Source: Candidatus Dechloromonas phosphorivorans
GTDB lineage: Bacteria; Pseudomonadota; Gammaproteobacteria; Burkholderiales; Rhodocyclaceae
Assembly (NCBI GenBank): GCA_016721185.1
Contig: JADKIP010000012.1
Span: forward strand, 663,542 to 727,541
DNA length: 64,000 bases
Direction of reading: 5' to 3'
Positions 16,723 through 25,951 of this stretch are shown here, piece by piece. The position numbers were made by a program, and so were the translations under genes. The notes below the pieces were generated by a model. It made no database searches and was not told where the DNA came from. It worked only from the letters and a program-made list of their open reading frames with translations. Positions within the stretch are counted from its first letter, which is position 1; the number at the start of each line of letters is the position of its first letter.

Positions 16723-17328
16723 TTACTCCTTGGTAGTGGATGTTTCAGTGGGCGAAGAATCAAGGGATTGCCATTCGCTCGCAGTAAAGCGCGGCGTAAT
16801 GTGGCGGGAACAGTTCCAGTCGAAAGCCGCCACCCGAACAAGCAGGATGCGTTCGACCTCACGGCCCAGCGGCTGCATTTTTGCCAACAATTCCGCGTCG
16901 ACCGTAGGGCCAGCCGTTGCTTCTATGGTCGCAGCAGCCATGTCGATCACTTCAATGCGACCAAGAATCTTCAAGCGGCGCTGGTTTGGGTAATCCATCA
17001 GGATCAGCGCCGCCCGGTTGTTAGCGGCCAGATTGCCGACGCTGACGTACTGCCGGTTGCCGGAAAAGTCGGCAAAGGCCAGCGTCGTCGCATCCAGCAC
17101 GCGGAGGAAACCAGCCGGACCGCCGCGGTGCTGCACATGCGGCCAGCCGGTTTCGCTGACCGTTGACAGGAAAAAGCTGTCGCGGGCAGCAATGAACTCG
17201 CACTCGCGGCGGCTGAGTTCGGCGATGGCGTTGCCGCCCGAAGCCTCCCCGAGTTCCCGCCCGCCATAACGGCGCTGGCTGGCCCGGACGCTGGGGGTGT
17301 AAGTAAGGGCGGCAAAGTGGCGAGACAC
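16723..17328 (-). CDS. Pyridoxamine 5'-phosphate oxidase family flavoprotein
   Basis: A 201-residue protein with the split-barrel flavin-binding pattern (FFLSTVSETGWPHVQHRGGPAGFLRVLD, then FADFSGNRQYVSVGNLAANNRAALILMDY). This subgroup is not PdxH; the substrate and cofactor (FMN or F420-like) are uncertain. It is divergent from a LysR regulator 110 nt away and followed by a GST gene, an arrangement that suggests LysR control of a small redox or detoxification operon. Confidence 0.85.
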   Translation of the reverse strand: MSRHFAALTYTPSVRASQRRYGGRELGEASGGNAIAELSRRECEFIAARDSFFLSTVSETGWPHVQHRGGPAGFLRVLDATTLAFADFSGNRQYVSVGNLAANNRAALILMDYPNQRRLKILGRIEVIDMAAATIEATAGPTVDAELLAKMQPLGREVERILLVRVAAFDWNCSRHITPRFTASEWQSLDSSPTETSTTKE

Positions 17329-17438
17329 GTTTGGCTTTCAGTCTGAGTGGCAATGACGCCATAATCATCGATGCAATAAGCGCGATAAATAGACTGAAAG
17401 ACAAAATACCTATGCGAATAACGGTTTAATCCAGCGCC

Positions 17439-18341
17439 ATGGACAAACTCCGCGCTATGACCACCTTCGTCCGCATCGTCGAGACCGGCAGCCTGACTGC
17501 CGCCGCCGAGCGCCTCGGCACTTCGCCGACCTCCGTCGTGCGCAGCCTGTCGGCGCTCGAACGGGCGCTCGGCGTGCGCCTGCTCAATCGCACGACGCGG
17601 CGGATGGCGCTGACCGACGAAGGGCGCGACTATTTCGAACGCTGCCGGCGACTGCTCAGCGAAGTCGAAGACGCGGAAGCGGCGCTGCTCGCCCGTCAGG
17701 TCACCCCGGCCGGCCGGCTCGTTATCACCGCCCCGGTCATGTTCGGGCGCCTGCATGTCGCCCCGCTGGTCATCGACTTCCTCGACGCGTTTCCCGACGT
17801 GCGCGTCGAACTTCTGCTCGTCGACCGCATCGTCGATCTGATCGACGAAGGCATCGACCTTGCCATCCGCATCGGCACCCTGCCCGAATCCTCGCTCGTC
17901 GCCATCCCACTCGGCAGCACCCGCCGCATCGTCTGCGCCAGCCTGGAATACCTCGCCCGCCACGGCCAGCCCAGGCATCCCGATGAGCTACCCGGCCACC
18001 GCGCCATCCGCATCATCGGCAAAAGCTTCGAGCCGGAATGGGCCTTTCAGGAAAACGGCCAGACCTTGCGCATCCCGATGCCCGACATTCTCGCCACCAA
18101 TCACATCGATTTCGCCATCGACGCCTGCCTGAAAGGCGTCGGTTGCGGCCGCTTCTTCGCCTATCAGGTGCAGGCACAAATCGCCGCCGGCCAACTCATC
18201 CGCCTGCTCCGCCCCTACGAACCCGAGCCGCTCCCTGTCAGCTTCGCTTACCCCCACGCCCGCCTATTGTCATCACGGGTACGCGCGTTTATTGATCGGG
18301 CAGCGCCGCGGCTGCGGGAAAAACTGATCGAATCCAGCTGA
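17439..18341 (+). CDS. LysR family transcriptional regulator
   Basis: A 300-residue LTTR with an N-terminal winged HTH (MDKLRAMTTFVRIVETGSLTAAAERLGTSPTSVVRSLSALE) and a C-terminal effector-binding domain from about residue 90. It belongs to the subgroup that begins MDKL.AM..FV and usually acts on divergent neighbours. The likely targets are the PPOX/GST pair. Codon use is very GC-rich compared with the surroundings, but the gene is intact. Confidence 0.9.
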   Translation: MDKLRAMTTFVRIVETGSLTAAAERLGTSPTSVVRSLSALERALGVRLLNRTTRRMALTDEGRDYFERCRRLLSEVEDAEAALLARQVTPAGRLVITAPVMFGRLHVAPLVIDFLDAFPDVRVELLLVDRIVDLIDEGIDLAIRIGTLPESSLVAIPLGSTRRIVCASLEYLARHGQPRHPDELPGHRAIRIIGKSFEPEWAFQENGQTLRIPMPDILATNHIDFAIDACLKGVGCGRFFAYQVQAQIAAGQLIRLLRPYEPEPLPVSFAYPHARLLSSRVRAFIDRAAPRLREKLIESS

Positions 18342-18377
18342 TTTCGGGTGGTCTAGTCGCCGCAATGCAAATGCTGC

Positions 18378-18412
18378 GACCATAGAGGCAACGGCTAGCC
18401 CTACGGTGAACC
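18378..18412. repeat. Dispersed repeat, copy C
   Basis: GACCATAGAGGCAACGGCTAG... ending CTACGGTGAACC. It is the best-preserved copy of the family, located 36 nt after the LysR gene. The similarity to copy B extends through the following hairpin. Confidence 0.65.
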
Positions 18413-18424
18413 GGAAAAAAGGCC

Positions 18425-18456
18425 CAAAAACGGCGCATCGTTGAATGCGCCGTTTC
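18425..18456. terminator. Hairpin terminator between convergent LysR and membrane-protein genes
   Basis: AAACGGCGCAT / ATGCGCCGTTT stem around a CGTTGA-type loop, with an A-run on the left. It is the same hairpin as at 15431-15463 with few changes, again attached to a copy of the dispersed repeat. Confidence 0.75.
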
Positions 18457-18471
18457 GCTTTTCGCTCCCCG

Positions 18472-18888
18472 TCAGGCCGGTGTGTGCAAACGAAAGAAAA
18501 ACCAAGGGGCCACCGCTATCCAGAGCACCACGAAAACCCAGACCCGGCCCTGCCCGACGTTGTAGTTGGCAAGCAACTCGGACCATGAATGACCGCCGAT
18601 GAAATGGAAGAAAACAAACTCGAACGCGACCGTCAGCGCCGCCCAGAACAGCCCGAGTAAAACAGCCTCGCGCTTGGAGGAAACCGGCACCACGGCACTG
18701 CACAGCCAGATCACCAAGCCAAGCAGCAGAATGGCGGTGACGGTAGAAATCTGATGGGCCGTCAGTGCGTCAACGTGCGGGCCATAAGTGATATCCCGCA
18801 CCGCCCCATTGGCTACGGCGACCAGCAACATGACGAGCCAGGCAGCGAGATATTTCCAGAGGGATGAACGGGTGAAGATCGAGGGCAT
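18472..18888 (-). CDS. Small integral membrane protein, unknown function
   Basis: A 138-residue protein with about four hydrophobic helices (KYLAAWLVMLLVAVANGAV, ISTVTAILLLGLVIWLC, REAVLLGLFWAALTVAFEFVFF, VWVFVVLWIAVAPWFFF). I do not recognise a characterised family. The gene is separated from LysR by a terminator and has no other close neighbour. Its ribosome site is weak, so the start is tentative. Confidence 0.65.
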   Translation of the reverse strand: MPSIFTRSSLWKYLAAWLVMLLVAVANGAVRDITYGPHVDALTAHQISTVTAILLLGLVIWLCSAVVPVSSKREAVLLGLFWAALTVAFEFVFFHFIGGHSWSELLANYNVGQGRVWVFVVLWIAVAPWFFFRLHTPA

Positions 18889-19111
18889 CGGTCGCGGGTT
18901 GGCTAACGGTTTTTAGACATGAGAATGGTGCATGACCTTATACCCCGTCAGCATTGATTACTTGAAATAACCGTGGTCTCTCCCTGATTGTTCCCGGCAA
19001 AGACAACCCGGTTCTATTCCCTGTTTCGCTGGCGACGGTCGCTTGCTGCAACTGGCTCTCTAAGGCAGGATGAGCCTTCCACGAACAACAACCCAAACCC
19101 TGGAGACAAAA

Positions 19112-19432
19112 ATGATCAAAGTCAGCGTGATGTACCCCAATACACCCGGTGCCCGATTCGACCATGAATACTACCGCGACCAGCACATGCCCATGGTCAA
19201 GGCCCGCATGGGCAACCACTGCAAGTACTACACCGTTGATAAGGGATTGGCGGGCGGAACGCCGGATGCGCCGGCAACCTACGTCGGCATGTGCCACATT
19301 TTTTGCGAATCAGTCGAAGCGTTTCAAGCCGGCTTCGGCCCGCATGCCGATGAAATTCTGGGCGACATCCCGAATTACACCGACCTCTCGCCCGTCCTCC
19401 AGATCAGCGAAGTTGTTGTTGAAAGAAGCTGA
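19112..19432 (+). CDS. EthD family protein
   Basis: A 106-residue ferredoxin-like alpha/beta protein. MIKVSVMYPNTPGARFDHEYYRDQHMPMVKARMG is the EthD/dimeric barrel pattern, including the conserved HMPM. EthD was named for ethyl tert-butyl ether degradation, but most homologues have no known reaction. ATG 19112 follows TGGAGAC; the frame upstream lacks family similarity. A strong hairpin with a T-run follows. Confidence 0.85.
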   Translation: MIKVSVMYPNTPGARFDHEYYRDQHMPMVKARMGNHCKYYTVDKGLAGGTPDAPATYVGMCHIFCESVEAFQAGFGPHADEILGDIPNYTDLSPVLQISEVVVERS

Positions 19433-19445
19433 TTAGGAGCGCGAA

Positions 19446-19501
19446 CAATCGGGGGCGGGCTCGACGTAAACGGTTTTAATCGAGTCTGCCCCCGATTTTT
19501 T
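19446..19501 (+). terminator. Terminator built from a REP-like palindrome
   Basis: AATCGGGGGCGGGCTCGA and TCGAGTCTGCCCCCGATT form a long imperfect stem followed by TTTTTT. It ends the EthD gene. The half-sequence GGGGGCAGACTCGA recurs in several places between 20.6 and 29.8 kb and is also the kind of sequence into which the IS4-type elements have inserted. Confidence 0.8.
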
Positions 19502-19562
19502 AGACTGAAATTGTTGCCGTACGGGACCGATCACCTAGGCGGCTACTGAAGGAATCTCTGAA

Positions 19563-20594
19563 ATGTCCTCTCTCGTTGCCTTTTGGAATCTCGAAAACCT
19601 CTTTGCCCCGGAAGGCTATCCCACCCGCGAGCCGTGGATCGCCAAGGCCATGCAGAAGGATCTCAAGGGTTGGTCGGAGACGCTGTTCAGACGAAAAATT
19701 ACCCAGCTGGCTTCAATCATTGCCCGGATGAAGGATGGCGCCGGCCCCGATATCCTGGGGGTGTGCGAGGTAGAAAACCGCTTTGCCCTGCAGGCGCTGG
19801 CCGATCTGCTCAACCAGACACTTCCGGCGCGCAACTATCAGCTCGTTCATGTCGATTCCGGGCGCGATCAGCGCGGGATCGATACCGCCTTCCTGTTCGA
19901 TGCAAAGCAGTTCACCGCCAAGATGGACGAGCTGTTTTCGCACTGGGTGATGCGCCAGACTGGAACGCGCGACATCACGCAGATCACCTTCGTTGCGCTG
20001 TCGGGCAAGGAGTTGGTGATGCTGGCCAATCACTGGCCGTCACGTTCTTCCGCGACCGGCAACGGCCCGGAATATTCGGCTGGTTTCCGGGCGACGGCGG
20101 GTGAGACGCTGGGTTATTGGCATGACCGGATCCGCGAAGTGAAGGGCGACAGTGCCGCGGTCATCGCGCTCGGGGATTTCAACGACGAACCATTCGACCC
20201 GTCGATCACCATCCACGCCCAAGGCCTCCGGGACAAGGGTGATGTGACGCGGACGAAGAGCGCCAAGTTCTACAACCTGACCTGGGAATATCTGACGGTG
20301 ATGACACAGGACCGCAAGGGCAACCAGCGCTTGCTCAACGGCACGCTCTATTTCGGCAGCGACGCCAGCCTGTTCGACCAGATCCTGATTTCAAGCGGCT
20401 TGCTGACCGGCAAGAGCGGTTGGCGCGCGGTCGACGGCAGCGCGCGCATTGAGGCCTATCCGCCCATGGTCAGCCATCGGGTCGGCGAGGGGCCGGTACG
20501 CTTCGGGCTACCGGCCGGCGATGTCGCTGAAAACGTCAATCTCGACGGCTACAGCGACCATTTTCCGGTGTCCGTCCGCATCGAAGAGGTTTGA
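19563..20594 (+). CDS. Endonuclease/exonuclease/phosphatase family protein
   Basis: A 343-residue EEP-fold hydrolase, metal-dependent, related to DNase I and phosphodiesterases. Key blocks: VAFWNLENLFAP (Asn at the metal site), DILGVCEVENRFAL (catalytic Glu), VIALGDFNDEPFD and the final YSDHFPVSVRI (catalytic Asp-His). No signal peptide is seen, so it is probably cytoplasmic. Whether it acts on nucleic acid or on a small phosphodiester cannot be told. The IS island begins right after its stop. Confidence 0.88.
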   Translation: MSSLVAFWNLENLFAPEGYPTREPWIAKAMQKDLKGWSETLFRRKITQLASIIARMKDGAGPDILGVCEVENRFALQALADLLNQTLPARNYQLVHVDSGRDQRGIDTAFLFDAKQFTAKMDELFSHWVMRQTGTRDITQITFVALSGKELVMLANHWPSRSSATGNGPEYSAGFRATAGETLGYWHDRIREVKGDSAAVIALGDFNDEPFDPSITIHAQGLRDKGDVTRTKSAKFYNLTWEYLTVMTQDRKGNQRLLNGTLYFGSDASLFDQILISSGLLTGKSGWRAVDGSARIEAYPPMVSHRVGEGPVRFGLPAGDVAENVNLDGYSDHFPVSVRIEEV

Positions 20595-20635
20595 ACCAAG
20601 GGTCACGGAAAAATCGGAGAATCGGGGGCAGACGC

Positions 20636-22139
20636 CCATGGCACTACGATAGGCGAAATACATAAGGGCTGACCGGTCCACAAGTTGCTTTGCTGAAGTT
20701 GATCGACAACGGCACGGCAACAAAGGAGGTCAGCCCAAATGGATGCTACCAAACGGCAGCAACAAATGCGTCGTGGCGTGACAGCACTGCGCCACCAGTT
20801 TGCCCAGGGAGGAAGTGGGGTGTTCTCGGCGGTTCTTGAAGGGCGGACGCCGCCCAAATCATCGAGACGGAGGCGGGCCATTACCGGGACCGGTGCTATC
20901 CACCGCTGACCACACTGCGCCTGTTTATCGGTCAAGTCCTGTCGGAAGATGGCGCCTGTCAGGATGTTGTCGGGCGGCATTTGTCGGCGTGTGTCGCCAC
21001 AGGGCGGCGGCCATGCGGACTGAACACAGGCCCATACTGCCAGGCCCGGCAAAGGTTGCCGCTGGCGATGCCGCAACGGCTATCGCGGATGGTCGGCGAG
21101 CGTTTGGAATCGCGCATGCCCAAGGCTTGGTGCTGGCGCGGCCGCCACGTCAAACTGTTCGATGGCACCACGGTATCGATGCCGGATACACCGAGAACCA
21201 GCGCGCATTTCCGCAGAGTTCGGAGCAGAAGCCTGGACTTGGATTTCCTGTCGCCCGGATCGGTGGCTTGATCAGTCTGGCGAGTGGCGCCGTGTTGGCC
21301 CATGCCGTTGCGGCCTGCAAAGGCAAGGGAACAGGCGAACAAACCTTGCTGCGAGGGCTATTGCCGCTGATCGTCAAAAGCGACATTCTGCTGGCCGATG
21401 CGCTGCTGGCGACGTGGTGGATCGTCGCCGAGATTCGACGGCGGGGTGGTGATGTGCTCATGGTTCAACAGGAAGGCGCCTGACCGACTTCGCGCAAGGT
21501 CGTCGCCTGGGCCAGAATGATCATGTGGTCGAATGGCCCCTGCCGCAGCGTCCAAAATGGATGAGCCTTGACGACTATGCGCATTGCCCGGCAGTGCTGC
21601 GTGTGCGGGAAGTTGAGGTCGATGGGCGGATATTGATCACGACCCTGCTCGACCCCAAGGCAGTGACGCCCCGAGAACTGGATGCCCTTTATGCCTTGCG
21701 CTGGAATATCGAAGTGGACTGGCGAACGATCAAGGTGACGATGGCGATGGATGTGTTGCGCTGTCGATCACCGGAAATGATTGAGAAGGAGATCGCCGTA
21801 CATCTGCTGGCCTACAACTTGGTGCGCTGGACCATGGCAAGCGCCGCATGGCTGGGCGACGTCCTTCCCCGGTGCTTGAGTTTTACAAGCGCAAAGCGCG
21901 TGCTTCTGGCATTTGATGAGCAACTTCGACATTGCGGCGGTAAGCGTTTGTCCTTCATGTTCGCCACGGTGCTGGCGGCCATCGCCGACTTGAGAATTCC
22001 TCATCGCCCTGGCCGGTTTGAGCCTCGCGCCAAAAAACGACGCCCAAAACCCCTTCCGTTGCTGAGCGTCCCCAGGCTCATCGCCAGAGCGAAAATCCGC
22101 GAGCAACGGATCGTTCGCGGGCTTATCGTAGCGCCATGA
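20636..22139 (+). mobile_element. IS4-family insertion sequence (copy with three frameshifts)
   Basis: A 1504-bp element. The ends match as inverted repeats (CCATGGCACTACGATAGGC against TCATGGCGCTACGATAAGC, 16 of 19). It is flanked by a perfect 11-bp target duplication GGGGCAGACGC at 20625-20635 and 22140-22150, the size usual for IS4-type elements. The target is half of a REP-like palindrome. It is related to, but distinct from, the two IS4-type copies at 24.4 and 28.2 kb. Confidence 0.9.
20739..22138 (+). pseudogene. IS4-type transposase, broken by frameshifts
   Basis: The gene begins at ATG 20739 after AAAGGAGG. The reading frame changes near 20845, near 21215 and near 21490, so the transposase is spread over three frames. 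Recognisable parts: HVKLFDGTTVSMPDT (first Asp of the DDE triad), GGLISLASGAVL and LLADALLATWW (second Asp), and YALRWNIEVDWRTIK (the final Glu in the Y-(2)-R-(3)-E-(6)-K pattern). It cannot make a complete protein as written. Confidence 0.85.
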
Positions 22140-22183
22140 GGGGCAGACGCGATATAAAAAAGGGCTTGGTAGTCCCCGTTATC

Positions 22184-22382
22184 GAGTGGTTCCCCGTGAT
22201 TGTTTTGAACAACCCGGAAAATAATCGAGGACCACGTTTCGATTCATTTTGCGCAGTCCCTCGGCAAAGATGTGACAAAGCTTATCCGGGTTGAGGTATT
22301 TGCCGATGACGTATGCAACTCGCCGCAAAAAATCAAGCCAAGCACCCGGCAGGTTAAAATGCCTCTCCATTCCCAGCCCAAG
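22184..22382. repeat. 199-bp duplicated block, copy 1
   Basis: It matches 30492-30690 over the same length without gaps and at roughly 85% identity by eye (shared runs such as GATGACGTATGCAACTC and AAGCACCCGGCAGGTTAAA). It lies just inside the left part of the IS island; copy 2 lies at the right edge, immediately before the NodJ-type permease. On the minus strand this copy has a 63-codon open frame that I do not recognise; copy 2 has a stop inside it, so coding is doubtful. Confidence 0.75.
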
Positions 22383-22490
22383 AACAATCAGGGCCAGACT
22401 CGATAAAAACAATACCGATATCGAGTGTGACCCTGATTGTTCTTGGGATGGGTTCGACGTAGGTATCGTTAATCGAGTCTTCCCCCAAAT
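22378..22490. repeat. REP-like palindromes replacing the 3' part of yoeB
   Basis: A long palindrome, CCCAAGAACAATCAGGG... mirrored by CCCTGATTGTTCTTGGG (22377-22449), contains CCAGACTCGAT / ATCGAGTGTGACC. It is followed by a second GGTTCGAC...TCGAGTC element up to about 22490. These are of the same type as the hairpins at 19446 and 29725. They occupy the position where the rest of the yoeB toxin gene should be. Confidence 0.65.
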
Positions 22491-22494
22491 TTTC

Positions 22495-22547
22495 TGCTGA
22501 TAATCCTCCCAAGCCGCCAGCGTCCAGGTAATACGCTTAGCCATCAA
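22495..22547 (-). pseudogene. Txe/YoeB-type toxin, truncated after about 17 codons
   Basis: The start codons at 22547/22544 overlap the end of yefM by up to 11 nt, as is normal for this module. The first residues MAKRITWTLAAWEDYQ match the N-terminus of YoeB mRNA interferases. After that, similarity ends and the frame runs into REP-like sequence and the 199-bp repeated block. The catalytic Glu, Arg and His residues of YoeB are therefore missing and the toxin must be inactive. Confidence 0.75.
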
Positions 22548-22791
22548 CCAAAACCTGCTGCGTCAGCTTGCCCTGGCGATATTGCTCAATCGATCGAGCC
22601 AGATGCGCCGCATTGGCCGGCGATTTCAGCAAATGCACCGTCTCCATCAGGCTGTTGAAGGTGTCGAGCGACATCACCACCGCATCCGGCGCATCCCGCC
22701 GTGCGATCACCGTGTAATCGGCATCGTCGATGACCTGATCAATAACTTTTTTGAGGCTGTTGCGAGCTTCAGAAAAATTAACGACACGCAT
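22537..22791 (-). CDS. yefM: YefM-type antitoxin (orphaned)
   Basis: An 84-residue Phd/YefM antitoxin: N-terminal DNA-binding half MRVVNFSEARNSLKKVIDQVIDDADYTVIARRDAPDAVVMSLD and a C-terminal toxin-binding helix region. It would normally neutralise YoeB and repress its own operon. Here its partner is cut off after 17 codons, so it is an orphan. The 22.8-kb IS1182-type element has inserted about 35 bp upstream and probably affects its promoter. Confidence 0.88.
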   Translation of the reverse strand: MRVVNFSEARNSLKKVIDQVIDDADYTVIARRDAPDAVVMSLDTFNSLMETVHLLKSPANAAHLARSIEQYRQGKLTQQVLVDG

Positions 22792-22827
22792 GATGTTTTA
22801 CCTGTGCGGTTTGTTGCACAGGTCTAG

Positions 22828-24353
22828 CAGCCTGTCGGACTACTGCAGTGCAAATGGGATAATGCGTACCTGCCCACCGAAACCCGTCCGAGAAATGAGC
22901 CGCTTCCACCCCGTTGACCGCCAGACCGGCTACCTGCTTCCCCCCTCGGTCGATGAATGGCTCCCGGAAGACCACCTTGCCCGGTTTATTGTTGAAGTGG
23001 TTGATCGGCTCGATGTTAGCGCCTTGGAGAAAGCCTACGCAGGTCGGGGCAGCGCGGCGTATCACCCCTCCGTGTTGCTGTCGTTGCTGGTGTATGGGTA
23101 CGCCACCGGGGTGTTCTCGAGCCGGAAGCTTGAACGGGCAACCTATGACTCGGTGGCATTTCGCTTCATTGCGGCCGGCACGCACCCTGACCATGACACG
23201 CTGGCGACCTTTCGCCGACGCTTTCTCGACGAGTTGGCGGGGTTGTTCGTGCAAGTGCTGGAGATGGCTCGGGAAATGAAGCTCCTGAAGCTGGGCACCC
23301 TCAGTCTGGACGGCACCAAGGTCAAAGCGAATGCCTCCCGCCACAGCGCCCTGTCGCATGGCCACATTGAACAGTTGGAAATCCAGCTCAAAGCGGAAGT
23401 CGCGTCTTTGCTGGCGCTGGCCGAACAAGCCGACCAATCGGCGGTGCCGGACGGGATGAATTTACCCGCGGAAATTGCTCGGCGCCAGGCACGACTGGAA
23501 GCCATGGCGGCAGCCAAGGTCAAGATCGAGGAACGAGCCAAGGCACGCTTCGAGAAAGAACAGGCCGAGTACGAGGCCAAGCTGGCGCATCGCGAACAGA
23601 AGGCCAAGGAAAGCGGCAAGAAGCCCGGCGGCAAGCCGCCGAAACCGCCGGTTGCCGGGCCGAAGGCGCAAGACCAGCTCAATCTGACCGATGAGCAATC
23701 CCGCATCATGCCGGTGCCCGGCGGTGGTTTTAACCAAGCGTACAACGCCCAGGCTGCGGTCGATACAAGCAGTATGCTGGTCGTCTCACTGACCGTCACG
23801 CAAGCCTGCAATGACAAGGAACAGGTAGTGCCGATGCTTGCGCAACTGGCCGCGCTGCCTGCCTCGCTGGGTCAGCCGAAGGAACTCCTGGCGGACACGG
23901 GTTTCTACAGCGCCAAGAACGTCGAGGCCTGTGAGGCGTGCAGCATTGACCCGTTCATTGCGGTGAAGCGGGACGAGCATCATCCGGCGCCGCAGGAACG
24001 CTTTACCGAGCCGGCCGCCTTGCCGGCTGATGCAACGCCCGCCCAGGTCATGGCGCACAAGCTGAAAACCAAGGCCGGCCGCGCGCTCTATGCCCTGCGC
24101 AAGCAAACCGTCGAACCCGTGTTCGGCATCATCAAGTCCGTGCTCGGATTCCGTCAGTTCTCCTGCGCGGCCTGAAGAAAGTCTCGGGAGAATGGACGCT
24201 GGTTTGCCTCGCGTGGAACTTGAAACGCATGGCCGTATTGCGTCCGCAGTAGCAAAAACACGGGGAAATCGTGCGTCTTCAGGCAAAAATCAGCAAACTC
24301 CTGCCTTGCAGCCTCAATTTCTTTGACCTGGTCGGCTCAAGTCCGACAGGCTG
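22828..24353 (+). mobile_element. IS1182-family insertion sequence
   Basis: A 1526-bp element with terminal inverted repeats CAGCCTGTCGGACT at both ends (left 22828-22841, right 24340-24353). It is flanked by the 4-bp palindrome CTAG at 22824-22827 and 24354-24357, consistent with a target duplication. It lies just upstream of the yefM gene, outside its coding region. Confidence 0.88.
22895..24252 (+). pseudogene. IS1182-type DDE transposase, frameshifted near the C-terminus
   Basis: About 427 of roughly 450 residues are in one frame: MSRFHPVDRQTGYLLPPSVDEWLPEDHLARF, the TLSLDGTKVKANAS block (first Asp), a charged coiled-coil insertion (about 170-280), ELLADTGFYSAKN (second Asp) and KQTVEPVFGIIKSVLGFRQF (Glu). 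After GFRQF the frame is lost by one base near 24160 and TGA follows at 24173-24175. The expected ending LRGLKKVSGEWTLVCLAWNL continues in another frame to TAG at 24250-24252. The loss is in the last 30 residues only. Confidence 0.85.
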
Positions 24354-24409
24354 CTAGGGTGTGATTTTAGGAATGGCAAGGCGAAAACAGGAAAACAGTG
24401 GTCTGTCCC

Positions 24410-25916
24410 GAATGGCACTTACTTAAGCCTCAACCCACTGATGTAATTGACAAAGCAGGCTGAATCGACGCGTGATAAGTTGGAGTCGCCAAACACCCAA
24501 CCATCACACGAGGAATCAGCCCAAATGCATGCTATCCACAAAGCGACCGCCCGACAATGCAACGCGATTTCGGCGCAAGCAGGCAGCGCTGATGCGCATG
24601 CGTTTTCAACCTATTGACGGGGCCGGAATTGTTTGACGTCGTGGAATTGGCCTTGCCACCACACCGAGAGAGGGTGTTTCCGCCGACGGAGACACTCTCG
24701 ATGTTTTTAGCACAAGCCCTCAGTACCGATCGCTCCTGCCAGCGAGCCGTCAATGAAAGGGCGATCAAACACCTGGTCACTGGGCTTACCCCCTGCAGCA
24801 CCCATACCGGCGCCTATTGTCGCGCTCGCCAACGCGTGCCGACGCTGATGGTCAGCACTTTGGTCCGTCACACAGGGCAATGGCTGGCGGCCCACGCCCC
24901 AGCGGCATGGCACTGGCGAGGTCGTCCGTACGATTGGTCGATGGGGCCACAATCATCATGCCCGATACGACGGCCAATCAAGCGGACTTCCCGCAACCGG
25001 GCAGCCAGAAGCCTGGATTGGGATTCCCGCAATGCCGGATCGTGGGGCTGATCTGCCTGGGCAGCGGTGCCGTGCTTGATGCCGCGATCAGCGCCTGTCG
25101 CGGTAAAGGGAGTGATGAGCAGTCCTTGCTGCGCCGCCAGCTCAACACCTTGGTGCGTGGCGATGTGTTATTGGGCGATGCGTTCTATGCCACCTACTTC
25201 CTGCTGTGTGCGCTGGTTGAGCGCGGTGTTGATGCGGTCTTTGAGCAGCACGGCTCACGCCAACGCACCACCGATTTTGGCCTTGGCGAGCGCCTGGGGA
25301 GCGTGACCACCTGCTGGTTTTGTCCAAACCAACCATCAAGCCAGACTGGATGTCGCAGGAGGATTACGCGCACGCACCAGCGCGTGTGACGGTTCGCGAA
25401 CTTCGCGCGGGTGGCAAAACGCTGGTCACGACCTTGCTGTGTCCAAAGCAAACAACCAAGGAGGCGATCAAACGGCTGTATCGGGATCGCTGGCATGTTG
25501 AACTTGATCTGCGCAACATCAAGACCTCCTTGGGTATGGAGCAGCTAAGTTGCCAAACTCCTGCCATGGCCGAGAAGGAAATATGGGTCTATCTGCTCGC
25601 TTACAATTTGATTCGCTTGATGATGGCTCACGCGGCACTGCTCAGCGGTTGCTTGCCCCGTCAGTTAAGCTTCAAGCATACGGTGCAAATTTGGCTCGCC
25701 TGGGCGCCTCACGCTTATCACGGCAACATCGCCCACCCCAACGAGATCTTCGTTCTCATCGCGCAGCAAACCGTGGGCAACCGCCCCGGACGCATCGAAC
25801 CTCGTGCCATCAAACGGCGACAGAAGGCCTACCCATTACTCACCCAACCTCGATCTGTCGCGCGCGAGAATGTCCGAAAAAATGGGCATCCCAAAAAGCT
25901 TAAGTAAGTGCCATTC
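24410..25916 (+). mobile_element. IS4-family insertion sequence, copy 1 of a near-identical pair
   Basis: A 1507-bp element with inverted repeats GAATGGCACTTACTTAAG at both ends. It is flanked by a perfect 11-bp target duplication TGGTCTGTCCC (24399-24409 and 25917-25927). The second copy at 28216-29724 is in the opposite orientation, differs by only a handful of bases and is 2 bp longer. Confidence 0.92.
24525..25907 (+). pseudogene. IS4-type transposase, copy 1 (frameshifted)
   Basis: Start ATG 24525, stop TAA 25905-25907. Compared with the other copy it lacks one T in a run near 24605, one base near 24927 and one G in the run at 25296-25299, each shifting the frame. The middle piece keeps QKPGLGFPQCRIVGLICLG and GDVLLGDAFYATYF; the last piece keeps YRDRWHVELDLRNIK, the DDE Glu region. 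The N-terminal joint that is broken in copy 2 (C-run at 24789) is in frame here. Confidence 0.85.
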
Positions 25917-25951
25917 TGGTCTGTCCCCGTTTGTACCCTTCGGAGTTTCCC

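Noticed and set aside
17004..17978. 324-codon minus frame across the PPOX and LysR genes
   Set aside because: It overlaps two convincing genes and its translation is rich in Asp/Gly/Arg in the way of GC shadows; no domain seen.
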